A stretch of DNA of 7,245 nucleotides from Legionellales bacterium UBA5158 (GCA_002413665.1 DHXK01000023.1:831-8075); one strand, 5' to 3'. Shown: positions 1-6,531, counted from the first letter of the stretch. Numbers and translations are program-made. Notes: generated by a model not told the origin, from the sequence alone.

Positions 1-1349
1 TTGCGACTTACGCACTTAATGCGTCTGAAGCAAACATAAGAAGTCATGTGATTGTACGAAGGATGACACGCAAACATATACCGGAATTAAAGCGTGCTAT
101 TAAAGAATATTCTTCAGATGGCTCTTTGGCTATTTGGGGTGGTGAAGATCAGTATAGTCATTTCTACGATATCTTAGATGTTTGTTTTCGTCTAAAAGTT
201 CCGATTATAGCGATTAACAGAGGGGACGAAGACAAAGCACTTTGTTCTTCAGATATCAGAAATAAACAATCTTATCAGCGTATAGCCGATAGCTATGGTG
301 TAGATATTCAAAATGTTTCTGCTTTATTTTGGAAAACCCAAATTAAAAATAGTAGGCTTGCAAAAGATTACCTAGCAGCTTTGCCTTATTTTGGACATAA
401 CGGAGCAGGAGAAATCTGGAAATATGATTCCTCTTTTTTTCTGGACAAGAAAATTACAAAACCTATTTCTAGCACTCATAAAATGATAATTTGCTTGCCA
501 GGCAGAACTCCCTGTGAATTTGATAGAGCGCGCAAGATATTGTTGACCCTTAAAAATAAGCTACCTTCAAATACAGAGAATTTAGATTATTATTTGTTGG
601 GATATAAGGAAGATGGTAAAGCTACGGAGTATCATATTACAAGGCTAGAGAAGAGACCCTGGTCTTACTTTAGTGATGACGCCATGCTAGTGGTGAAGAA
701 TTTATTCATGTCCCGCGTTTCAAAAGACATTAAAATTGAAAAGCAAGAAGCGAAATGGTCTATACAAGTCAATCCAAATTTTAAGAAAAAATCGGTTAGT
801 GAATTGGAATCCACTTTTTCGGAAATCACTTTATCTGGTCGTAGTCGTGGTAGTGTCATCTCTCTAGAAATTGAAAATGCATTTTTGTTTTGTATGCAAA
901 GCTTAGGCTATCAGGATGAAGAAATAATTTTGATATCAAAACATGTAACAGTGCTAAATGTTTCAAATATCGCATCTCTTGAGCGCAACAGATTATTTTC
1001 TACGTTTACGGTGACTGGGATTAATGATAAAAAAGCGAATAAATCTATTCATTTATTTTCAGAAAAATTTGCTAAACTGAATCATGACGGCTATAGCTGT
1101 ACTCTTAAGCGCATGAGTCAGACTCATCACTGTTTGTTTGCAAAAATACCTGAAGAAATATTCACAGGGAAAGATAATTATGGACGCATCAATCCCTCAT
1201 TTAAAATTAGCGATAAAGATTGTCATTACACTCCACTTTTTATATCACGCAGAGTGAATGGTGATAACACGCTGCCAAATCTCTTGAATAAAGTATTTAA
1301 CAATATGGTGGCAAGAGAACCAGATTTTGATTTCAAAAAATTTGCTTGA
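1..1349 (+). CDS. 5'-partial protein with alpha/beta-hydrolase-like GxSxG elbow
   Basis: The frame is open from the left edge (first complete codon at base 3), and the residues before the GTG at 48 read like normal protein (ATYALNASEANIRSH). Neither that GTG nor the ATG at 63 has a well-spaced ribosome site, so the true start probably lies outside the window. Counting from base 3, about 448 residues remain. Residues ~158-167 (HKMIICLPGR) resemble a core strand and oxyanion loop. ITLSGRSRGS at ~275-284 is a strand followed by a GxSxG nucleophile elbow, with the Ser codon at 843-845. VTVLNVSN (~315-322) and FTVTGIND (~335-342) look like later core strands, the second ending in a possible acid (Asp codon 1026-1028). 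Candidate His residues follow (codons 1083-1085, 1125-1130). This order fits a serine hydrolase or lipase-like fold, but the assignment is inference from motifs. The N-terminal ~150 residues are unrecognised. No signal peptide can be judged because the start is missing. Confidence 0.8.
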   Translation, partial: ATYALNASEANIRSHVIVRRMTRKHIPELKRAIKEYSSDGSLAIWGGEDQYSHFYDILDVCFRLKVPIIAINRGDEDKALCSSDIRNKQSYQRIADSYGVDIQNVSALFWKTQIKNSRLAKDYLAALPYFGHNGAGEIWKYDSSFFLDKKITKPISSTHKMIICLPGRTPCEFDRARKILLTLKNKLPSNTENLDYYLLGYKEDGKATEYHITRLEKRPWSYFSDDAMLVVKNLFMSRVSKDIKIEKQEAKWSIQVNPNFKKKSVSELESTFSEITLSGRSRGSVISLEIENAFLFCMQSLGYQDEEIILISKHVTVLNVSNIASLERNRLFSTFTVTGINDKKANKSIHLFSEKFAKLNHDGYSCTLKRMSQTHHCLFAKIPEEIFTGKDNYGRINPSFKISDKDCHYTPLFISRRVNGDNTLPNLLNKVFNNMVAREPDFDFKKFA

Positions 1350-1372
1350 AACAATTAATTTTTGAATTTTTT

Positions 1373-1408
1373 GCTTTTCGTCTCACCGCTAGGTGAGAAG
1401 CACAAAGC
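1373..1408. terminator. hairpin between convergent genes
   Basis: A perfect 7-base inverted repeat, TCTCACC (1381-1387) and GGTGAGA (1392-1398) around loop GCTA, sits midway between two convergent stop codons. Outer arms GCTTT (1373-1377) and AAAGC (1404-1408) can extend it with a bulge. No clean T-run follows on either strand, so a role as a bidirectional terminator is inferred from position rather than from a canonical structure. Confidence 0.4.
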
Positions 1409-1416
1409 GTGTCATC

Positions 1417-1878
1417 TTAAATCTGCCTATAGTTAGAAGGTTGTGATTCAATGTCTCCAGCAGGAGGCAAAGATTTATTCCATCCACGCACAGCACCCAC
1501 AAACAATCCTATTGACGCCCCACCAATTGTGCAACCAACTGCAATCCAAGGGCCCACGTTTGCGATTTCATCTTTAGCATAACTCAGGCCATAAGCATCC
1601 GCTGCACTATCAAGCCCAGGTCGAGAGCAAGTTTGATGACCGTCTCGATCTTTGGAGCATGCTTGAGGGTATTCACTTTCGTGATCTGATTTGAAATTAC
1701 GAACTCCGTCATCACGCAATTTAACATCATGAAAACCTACGCTAACTCCACCTAACGCAGCACCTGAAAGTGCACCTATTAGCAGCCCACTCACACTGCT
1801 ACACAATACCGTTTTCCCACGTGCTGTCATATTACAAGCTGACATTTCTAAACACCGATAAATTCTTGAACTAGACAT
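1417..1878 (-). CDS. small membrane protein with two glycine-zipper hydrophobic segments
   Basis: The 153-residue product has two hydrophobic stretches, ~24-49 and ~107-131, separated by a ~55-residue hydrophilic loop. Both carry glycine-zipper spacing: Gly31, 35, 39 and 43 in the first, and Gly120, 124, 128 and 132 in the second. Such GxxxG ladders pack membrane helices closely in oligomeric or pore-like proteins. Six cysteines (9, 15, 26, 74, 84, 116) include two in the loop, which could form a disulfide if the loop is outside the cytoplasm. No cleavable signal peptide is obvious. AGGGG lies 7 bases before the ATG and supports this start. The gene begins 28 bases after the stop of the cysteine-rich gene upstream, so the two are probably co-transcribed. 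I do not recognise the family. A two-segment hairpin topology is also common among effectors that insert into host membranes, but delivery cannot be shown from the sequence. Confidence 0.8.
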   Translation of the reverse strand: MSSSRIYRCLEMSACNMTARGKTVLCSSVSGLLIGALSGAALGGVSVGFHDVKLRDDGVRNFKSDHESEYPQACSKDRDGHQTCSRPGLDSAADAYGLSYAKDEIANVGPWIAVGCTIGGASIGLFVGAVRGWNKSLPPAGDIESQPSNYRQI

Positions 1879-1906
1879 AAATATACCCCTTTAATATTTA
1901 CTTAAA

Positions 1907-3034
1907 TTAAGTCATGGTTTGCCTTATAGGTGCCGATTTAAGGCTATCTACTTCTTCAGATTGAAGTTTGGCATCTTGATATAAAGCTCGTATGCTAGCT
2001 TTAGGTGCCCAAAGATTACAGTAAAGGTTTTGTTGAGGAAGAACTTTTTCAGGACAACAAGCTTCGGTTGGACCACAGAGAGTTTCACAACCATTATCCA
2101 GCGTAATTATTTTTTCAGGAATAACCCAAGCTAAGCAGGCTAATATTCCACATGTATCTTTGACAATGTCACATCTGGCTCCTGAAATACTAGCTTTATT
2201 TTGTCCTTGATCACATTGTAAGTTTTGGGAGAACCTAGGCTGCGTTAAATGAATCCACACATTTATATTATTTTTGATAGTCTCTAAGACTGATAATAAA
2301 GGATGTTTTTTAGCCCAGTGTGTATTTTGTAATTTAGCATGGAAATCATTAATCATTGTTAATAGGCCATCGTAATTTCGTTCTTTTATTTTATTCCCAG
2401 AAATTAAAACGTCTTTTGTATCAGTCTCCAAGTCTTGCATGTAGTCTAATAAAGCTTTTACACTTTCTTGTTCTAAAATCCCTTCTTCTGTTACTTTTTC
2501 GCTAGCAGCAACAATAAGTGATATCTGCTGAAAAATAAAAATATTTGAAAAAACACGTTCACTACCTGGAATAGTCGCAACAGGTTTGACGTCATAGATA
2601 TCATTCGTGTCACCTTCTATTTGAGAGTCTTCTGGTCTTTGTAAAAAAGATGTAATAAATTGCGGATGAGTAAGGCTCAAATAACCAATAATATTTTTTC
2701 CTATTTGAGACATTGCAGGTAACAACGGATGCGTGCCTGACAATTGATAATGTTTCACTAACTTTTGTACTGTTATATCAATTAAGGAGAGTAGCTCACC
2801 GAGACTACGTGTATTATCAGATTTTCCATTAATCATACCGCTTTCTACATTAATCCATAAATCTCGCATGTAATTTATAATAGCTGAAATTTTTCGCTCT
2901 TCTAATAATTCCGATAACAGGATAGCTTGGCTAGCTAACGTTAAAATAACCAATTGATGCTGTATAAAATTTTCAGAAAAAACACGCTCTTCAGCAGCAA
3001 CAGGTTGAAATATTAGAAGTGATTTTCTTTGCAT
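1907..3034 (-). CDS. two-repeat protein with cysteine-rich C-terminus, unknown function
   Basis: The product is 375 residues if it starts at the ATG at 3034, which has a strong AGGAGT six bases upstream. The frame stays open for 59 more codons upstream, but no comparable ribosome site is seen there. Residues 11-126 and 151-268 are diverged copies of one domain. Each opens with PVA and ERVFS (16-20; 159-163), continues with NYMRDL (54-59) or DYMQDL (197-202) and HPLL (102-105; 244-247), and ends with LTHPQF or LTQPRF. Each copy reads as mostly helical. All nine cysteines (274, 288, 295, 300, 316, 320, 326, 327, 339) lie in the last ~105 residues, and none is in the repeats. That tail may be disulfide-bonded or bind metal. 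No signal peptide is evident. It is the first gene of a two-gene unit with the glycine-zipper protein. The family is not recognised. Confidence 0.82.
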   Translation of the reverse strand: MQRKSLLIFQPVAAEERVFSENFIQHQLVILTLASQAILLSELLEERKISAIINYMRDLWINVESGMINGKSDNTRSLGELLSLIDITVQKLVKHYQLSGTHPLLPAMSQIGKNIIGYLSLTHPQFITSFLQRPEDSQIEGDTNDIYDVKPVATIPGSERVFSNIFIFQQISLIVAASEKVTEEGILEQESVKALLDYMQDLETDTKDVLISGNKIKERNYDGLLTMINDFHAKLQNTHWAKKHPLLSVLETIKNNINVWIHLTQPRFSQNLQCDQGQNKASISGARCDIVKDTCGILACLAWVIPEKIITLDNGCETLCGPTEACCPEKVLPQQNLYCNLWAPKASIRALYQDAKLQSEEVDSLKSAPIRQTMT

Positions 3035-3040
3035 ATATTG

Positions 3041-3046
3041 ACTCCT
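3041..3046 (-). promoter_or_regulatory. ribosome binding site deciding the start at 3034
   Basis: Read on the minus strand this is AGGAGT, six bases before the ATG at 3034. It is the best ribosome site in the window and argues for the 375-residue product over the longer open frame reaching 3211. Confidence 0.7.
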
Positions 3047-3065
3047 TTTGTAGATTAAGAAATTA

Positions 3066-3094
3066 AACATAGAATGCACCGTAAATATTAACAA
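3066..3094 (-). promoter_or_regulatory. candidate sigma-70 promoter for the minus-strand gene pair
   Basis: On the minus strand, TTGTTA (3094-3089) is followed after exactly 17 bases by TATGTT (3071-3066). Both are near-consensus -35 and -10 hexamers. A start around 3059 would give a leader of ~25 bases ahead of the ribosome site at 3041-3046. The spacing and position fit well, but AT-rich intergenic DNA yields such matches by chance. Confidence 0.35.
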
Positions 3095-3228
3095 AATATT
3101 AAAAGATTTTATTTCTTTCATGCTCAAACTGTAATAGCTTATGGCAAAGCCCACTGTCACAGCCCAAGAAGTCTCCTGTGTCTGATCTGCATATTTCAGT
3201 ATCAAGATCACTACCCATTAGTTTACTT

Positions 3229-3253
3229 ATCAGCAAGCTACTAGCTTGTTGAT
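3229..3253. repeat. 25-base near-perfect palindrome
   Basis: Arms ATCAGCAAGCTA (3229-3240) and TAGCTTGTTGAT (3242-3253) are reverse complements around a single central C, except for one G-T pair (3233/3249). It lies about 200 bases upstream of the 3034 start and about 350 bases before the 3601 start. It could be a dimeric regulator site, a hairpin, or a trace of an element end. A T-run at 3271-3276 follows but is ~17 bases away, too far for an ordinary terminator. Confidence 0.5.
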
Positions 3254-3293
3254 TGTCTTTAACAGAGCTGTTTTTTAATAATCGTAACGCTAA

Positions 3294-3431
3294 GGTAACT
3301 ATTTTAATGCAAGTGTTGATGTGGGAAATAAGTTTGTTTTTACGCGTAACACGCCTTTGGGATTGCTAGGGCGTATTGGCTTAGTATTATTGATAATCGT
3401 TATTTTGGTATGGTTGGGTCTTAGTAAATAA
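3294..3431 (+). pseudogene. possible gene remnant or small ORF encoding a single-membrane-segment tail
   Basis: After a stop codon at 3291-3293, this frame reads 45 codons to a TAA at 3429. Most of the second half is one hydrophobic helix preceded by an Arg and ending in Lys (GRIGLVLLIIVILVWLGLSK). That pattern is typical of a protein C-terminus with one membrane segment. There is no ATG; the only candidate starts, such as the GTG at 3321 (36 codons), lack a ribosome site. It may be the 3' remnant of a lost gene or chance hydrophobicity in T-rich DNA. An opposing 73-codon frame on the minus strand (3520 to 3299) covers the same bases, also without a good ribosome site, and cannot be excluded as the real gene. 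Confidence 0.25.
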
Positions 3432-3557
3432 AATCCTTGCCTGTCGATTAGAGTTGTCACTTCGTAGCTCGCATGCAGCGCAGCGGTAAGATAGTGTGTA
3501 TATAACGTTAGAATTTTCATACAGTTATAACCTTGGTGCGCTCAGGCAAATTTTTTT
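3432..3557. other. intergenic stretch without a supported gene
   Basis: With the features listed on either side, this completes the 566-base gap between the divergent starts at 3034 and 3601. It holds a short GC-richer patch around 3450-3490 (including GCATGC and GCGCAGCG) in otherwise AT-rich DNA, and a run of nine T at 3551-3559. I see no stable hairpin before the T-run and no convincing promoter pair. Confidence 0.4.
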
Positions 3558-3575
3558 TTACAGTCTATACTGTAA
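3558..3575 (+). promoter_or_regulatory. operator-like dyad upstream of the 284-residue gene
   Basis: TTACAGTctatACTGTAA is a perfect 7-base inverted repeat with a 4-base spacer, ending 25 bases before the ATG at 3601. TATACT inside it (3566-3571) could be a -10 hexamer, although no good -35 stands 16-18 bases upstream. A symmetric site in this position suits a dimeric repressor. It is not a LexA box, whose arms would face the other way (CTGT...ACAG). Confidence 0.4.
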
Positions 3576-3600
3576 TCATGAGGTTGGTCTGGAGTAAGTT

Positions 3601-4455
3601 ATGGCGCTGAAACGGCAACAATCGATACATGAAAATATAAAACCCGAAATACATATTTCTCTTAATCAAGTTAGATTAGCTTTCCACGACTATGTCAATC
3701 AATATGAGGATGAGGCTGATTACGTTGATCGTCTCAAAGCAGTAGATAAAATATTTATAAAATCATTTTCTGATAAGGTCTATCTATATAAAATTTCAGA
3801 AAAAATTATGCTTGCAGTTGAAAATAATTTTTTGTTAAATTCAACAGAAATAGCGCAGCTTATTATTAATCTTTTAGCTGAACATATTGAAACAAAGAAA
3901 AGTTGGAACGTTGACAATTTTGGATATTCTTCTGCACGTGAAATTCTGACAAATATCATTAACTGTTTATATATGGGCAATCAATTAACTTTCTCTAATC
4001 GATATCCTTCAGATAAATATCTTCAGATATATAAATGTTTATTACAGTTGCAAGATAGCATCAATCTTAACGCGAAAAATATTTTCAAACTCTTGGGTAA
4101 CGATGAAAAAACAATATTGCTCTTTAGAAAAATGTCAGAAGAGTCTCAAGATGAATCCACTAAATATTTTATGTTTTTATCGATGATGGAAAAGTGGAAA
4201 AATCCAGCCATGAAACCGTATGCCATTTTTCATGTTGCCATGATATATAAAGATTTCACTGACGATCAATGGACAAATGATGAAGATAGAAAGTTAATAA
4301 AGAAGTCATTTAGCAAAGTGGCAATTGAATTTCCAGAACTATTTGATCAATTATGCAAGGCTGAATTTAAGCCAGAATTAATGGATGGATGGCTTACTAA
4401 TGAGGCAAAGGAAGTAGTGGCTAACAGGAAGCAGGGACATCTAAAGTTTTGCTAG
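3601..4455 (+). CDS. 284-residue helical protein of unknown function
   Basis: The ATG at 3601 has GGAG six bases upstream, which supports the start. The product is soluble in character: no signal peptide, no membrane segment, and many charged residues (Lys, Glu, Asp) in amphipathic stretches that suggest an all-helical fold. Examples are residues ~38-75 and ~120-200, with short leucine-rich helices such as IAQLIINLLAEHI (~84-96). It ends in a free cysteine (HLKFC), which is not a CaaX box. No catalytic motif or known repeat can be seen. It is transcribed in the same direction as the protease-like/ankyrin/CaaX gene, but the 217-base gap argues for separate promoters. An operator-like dyad sits just upstream. 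The family is not recognised. A cytoplasmic protein or a secreted effector are both possible. Confidence 0.82.
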   Translation: MALKRQQSIHENIKPEIHISLNQVRLAFHDYVNQYEDEADYVDRLKAVDKIFIKSFSDKVYLYKISEKIMLAVENNFLLNSTEIAQLIINLLAEHIETKKSWNVDNFGYSSAREILTNIINCLYMGNQLTFSNRYPSDKYLQIYKCLLQLQDSINLNAKNIFKLLGNDEKTILLFRKMSEESQDESTKYFMFLSMMEKWKNPAMKPYAIFHVAMIYKDFTDDQWTNDEDRKLIKKSFSKVAIEFPELFDQLCKAEFKPELMDGWLTNEAKEVVANRKQGHLKFC

Positions 4456-4500
4456 GTTGTCTAGCTGATTCTACGTCAAGTATTCTCTCTTGCTTATCAT

Positions 4501-4512
4501 GTGATTAATCAC
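4501..4512. repeat. 12-base perfect palindrome
   Basis: GTGATTAATCAC is fully self-complementary and lies 46 bases after the stop of the helical gene and ~170 bases before the next start. It has the size and symmetry of a transcription factor half-site pair. No T-run follows, so it is unlikely to be a terminator. Confidence 0.3.
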
Positions 4513-4533
4513 GATTCATGTAGTATTAGTTAC

Positions 4534-4560
4534 TTGCAAAACCAATTGAAGCTGTATAAG
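4534..4560 (+). promoter_or_regulatory. weak promoter candidate for the protease-like/ankyrin/CaaX gene
   Basis: TTGCAA (4534-4539) and TATAAG (4555-4560) resemble -35 and -10 hexamers, but the 15-base spacer is shorter than usual. If used, the leader would be ~115 bases. No better pair was found in the 217-base gap. Confidence 0.2.
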
Positions 4561-4660
4561 TTCTTCAAGAACCCAAAAGATGCATCGCTTGCCTAGCAGA
4601 GTTAATTTAGTTAACCTTACAAAAATATTAATTCAAACCTAGTTTTCAATCACAATTACT

Positions 4661-4675
4661 CATTAATTATTAATG
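4661..4675 (+). promoter_or_regulatory. palindrome covering the upstream ATG
   Basis: CATTAATTATTAATG is a perfect inverted repeat around one central T, and its last three bases are the upstream ATG at 4673. As a binding site or weak hairpin it would mask that ATG. This fits with translation starting instead at the ATG at 4685, which has GGA 7 bases before it. Confidence 0.3.
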
Positions 4676-4684
4676 GAAAATATT

Positions 4685-6358
4685 ATGCCCCGAAGTTCAT
4701 TTTTCTCCAGTCAAGGTCGACTCATGGAGGCTATGACACAATTAAATTATCCATCTCCTATGCATATAGACAAAGGGATTTGCTTCGGTGTCGCCCATAT
4801 GGGCAAGCAAGCTATGCTGGCAGACGATATTCAAACTTTTAATGATCGTTTTGATCGTATGTATGACGCAATTATGTCAAATGAAGAAATAGAACAACTG
4901 GGCTATGAAACGGGATCTAATGTTGCTACGTTCAGATTAAAAGAGGCACGATTATTAGATAAAGAAATGAGTAGGTTGTACGATCAAGGGCGTTTAAGAA
5001 CCTTTGCGCAAATAGATGCAAAATTAGGTGCTGACAAAGTCGCCCTTTTAAATAAGAAAGAAGATGACTATTATGAACTCTTGGCTCAACAAATTACTAT
5101 CAAGCCAGATGCCGCTTTTAAATCCGATGTTGATCTCCGTGCTTTTTTTGATGGGATAGAAATCTATAATTTTTTATTCATGCATCCAGAATTATTTGAT
5201 AAAAAAATTCCATTTCATAGAAATCCTGAGCTAGCTCTTTCATTGACATTGCCGGTACAATTAGAAAGTAGAAAAATAGTATGCGTAGACAGTTTTTCAG
5301 GAATTTATAACTTACAAGAATTAAAAGATTATTTTGAATCTTTACGTCAAACACTAGAGGCCCCCATTCCTTTCACACACCCGGTATCGCTAATTATGCG
5401 GGGTTTTCATCACACCACTCATGTTGGTTATTGTCCAAAACAAAAAGCTTGGATTTTTATTGATGCTAATACTAAGTATGAAGATAAACAGCATCTACCC
5501 ATAACAATAATCATTAAAACAGATCTCGAAATGGCAAGAACAATGCTTAACAATTTTTGGGCTGCGAACGAGAGGATTGCGTTTACAACCGAAGTTTCTG
5601 TTACTGGGGACCAAGTAAATACCTTCAAAAATTATTTAACTCGATGGCATCAAACGCCTGCTATGCAAGTCATGCACACTGTTACTGAATTTAAAGCAAG
5701 GTTTATTGCCAACATACGACGCCGCGCTATTGAAACTGATTTTTGGTTATTACCTGCTGCACAATGTGGTCATACAAGTACAGCGATAGCATTACTTGCT
5801 GCAGGCGCCAATCCCAATTTAATCTCCGAAGATGGTGCTACAGCCCTTTATATTGCGGTCATCAATAATCATGCTGATATTGTTCATGCGTTATTAGAAG
5901 CAAATGCAAATCCCAACATGTTAACAAAAGATCTTGCTACGCCTCTTTATCCTGCAGTGCGTAACGGAAATGTAGATATTATTAATTTATTGTTACCAAA
6001 AAATATTAATATTAATCAGGTAAGAAAAGATGGCATGACAATCTTGCGACTTGCTATTAAAAATGATCATTCTGATGTAATTCCAATATTACTTAAAGCA
6101 GGCGCACAACTGACTCAACAGGATTTGGATTTTGCAAAAACTAAAGGTAACGTATCTATTATAACGTTACTGACCGAGCAATACGCATTATTGCCCAAGC
6201 CTGTCGAAGTCAATAAAGATGAAGCATCAGCCAAAAATCTTAGTCAATTTGGATTGTTAGGCATATCTAGTTCTAAAGCAACAACCACTACACCTTTGTT
6301 AGAGCCAGACACATCTAGTCAAGACAAGGTAGCAACAGGCTGTTGTACTATTATGTAA
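4685..6358 (+). CDS. papain-like protease/ankyrin-repeat protein with C-terminal CaaX box, candidate host-targeted effector
   Basis: Residues are numbered from the upstream ATG at 4673 (561 residues). The ATG at 4685 is preferred because only it has a purine stretch (GGA, 7 bases away); it gives 557. The N-terminal part shows a possible Cys-His-Asp triad. GICFGVAHMG places Cys37 at a helix start, and HVGYCPKQKAWIFIDAN places His250 and Asp264, followed by Asn266. The His-to-Asp spacing and the W-x-F-x-D-x-N pattern resemble YopT/AvrPphB-type (C58) papain-like proteases. The ~213-residue Cys-His distance is longer than in YopT, implying a helical insertion. Residues ~354-505 hold four ankyrin repeats plus a cap (GATALYIAVINNHADIVHALL; LATPLYPAVRNGNVDIINLLL; GMTILRLAIKNDHSDVIPILL). 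The protein ends GCCTIM: CTIM is a CaaX box suited to farnesylation, with a second cysteine that could be palmitoylated. Bacteria lack this prenylation, so action in a eukaryotic cell is inferred. There is no Sec signal. Legionella AnkB is a known ankyrin/CaaX effector but has an F-box, not this N-terminus. Confidence 0.85.
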   Translation: MPRSSFFSSQGRLMEAMTQLNYPSPMHIDKGICFGVAHMGKQAMLADDIQTFNDRFDRMYDAIMSNEEIEQLGYETGSNVATFRLKEARLLDKEMSRLYDQGRLRTFAQIDAKLGADKVALLNKKEDDYYELLAQQITIKPDAAFKSDVDLRAFFDGIEIYNFLFMHPELFDKKIPFHRNPELALSLTLPVQLESRKIVCVDSFSGIYNLQELKDYFESLRQTLEAPIPFTHPVSLIMRGFHHTTHVGYCPKQKAWIFIDANTKYEDKQHLPITIIIKTDLEMARTMLNNFWAANERIAFTTEVSVTGDQVNTFKNYLTRWHQTPAMQVMHTVTEFKARFIANIRRRAIETDFWLLPAAQCGHTSTAIALLAAGANPNLISEDGATALYIAVINNHADIVHALLEANANPNMLTKDLATPLYPAVRNGNVDIINLLLPKNININQVRKDGMTILRLAIKNDHSDVIPILLKAGAQLTQQDLDFAKTKGNVSIITLLTEQYALLPKPVEVNKDEASAKNLSQFGLLGISSSKATTTTPLLEPDTSSQDKVATGCCTIM

Positions 6359-6367
6359 TTTTTAGTA

Positions 6368-6433
6368 ACTAATTTAGCAAAGGGTGTCGCTCGCAACGTC
6401 GAGCTACACCCGATTAGTCGAATCATTTTTTTT
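6368..6433 (+). terminator. rho-independent terminator after the protease-like/ankyrin/CaaX gene
   Basis: GGGTGTcGCTCG (6382-6393) pairs with CGAGCtACACCC (6400-6411) around a 6-base loop, an 11-pair stem with one mismatch. Outer arms ACTAAT (6368-6373) and ATTAGT (6413-6418) can extend it. Eight T follow at 6426-6433. The T-run is 7 bases beyond the outer arm, so the fit is good but not textbook. The stem is much more GC-rich than the surrounding DNA. Confidence 0.65.
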
Positions 6434-6488
6434 GTTCAATGAATAGTAATCTCAATCTATACTGTCTGTTCTTTAGCCTACATCTGTT

Positions 6489-6494
6489 TATAAT
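6489..6494 (+). promoter_or_regulatory. candidate -10 element for the exported-protein gene
   Basis: A perfect TATAAT lies between the terminator and the gene at 6604. The -35 position (about 6466-6471, CTGTTC) is poor. A start near 6501 would leave a leader of ~100 bases containing the hairpin at 6532-6547. Confidence 0.3.
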
Positions 6495-6531
6495 TTTTTA
6501 AAAAAATCAAACTTATTGCTATATCTTCAAA

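Noticed and set aside
665..859. Short minus-strand frame inside the left gene
   Set aside because: It lies wholly antisense to a well-supported coding region and has no convincing features of its own.
3035..3211. Upstream extension of the 375-residue protein, adding a hydrophobic N-terminus on the minus strand
   Set aside because: The frame is open, but no comparable ribosome site was seen there. The ATG at 3034 has a strong AGGAGT, and a promoter candidate lies inside the would-be extension.
3299..3520. 73-codon frame on the minus strand
   Set aside because: There is no good ribosome site, and the translation shows no domain. The opposite strand gives a more protein-like membrane tail over the same bases. 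It is not fully excluded, and is mentioned under the remnant.
3551..3559. Run of nine T as a terminator
   Set aside because: No stable GC-rich hairpin stands immediately before it on the plus strand, and no convincing gene ends there.
3780..3980. Short minus-strand frame inside the 284-residue gene
   Set aside because: It is an antisense shadow of the orphan gene, with no features of its own.
4601..4616. Possible PmrA-type box, GTTAATTTAGTTAACC, upstream of the protease-like/ankyrin/CaaX gene
   Set aside because: The two TTAA units are 9 bases apart, whereas the Legionella PmrA site has a period of 11, and the flanking bases do not match.
5428..5628. Short minus-strand frame inside the protease-like/ankyrin/CaaX gene
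   Set aside because: It is antisense to the region encoding the candidate catalytic His and Asp, so it is a shadow frame.
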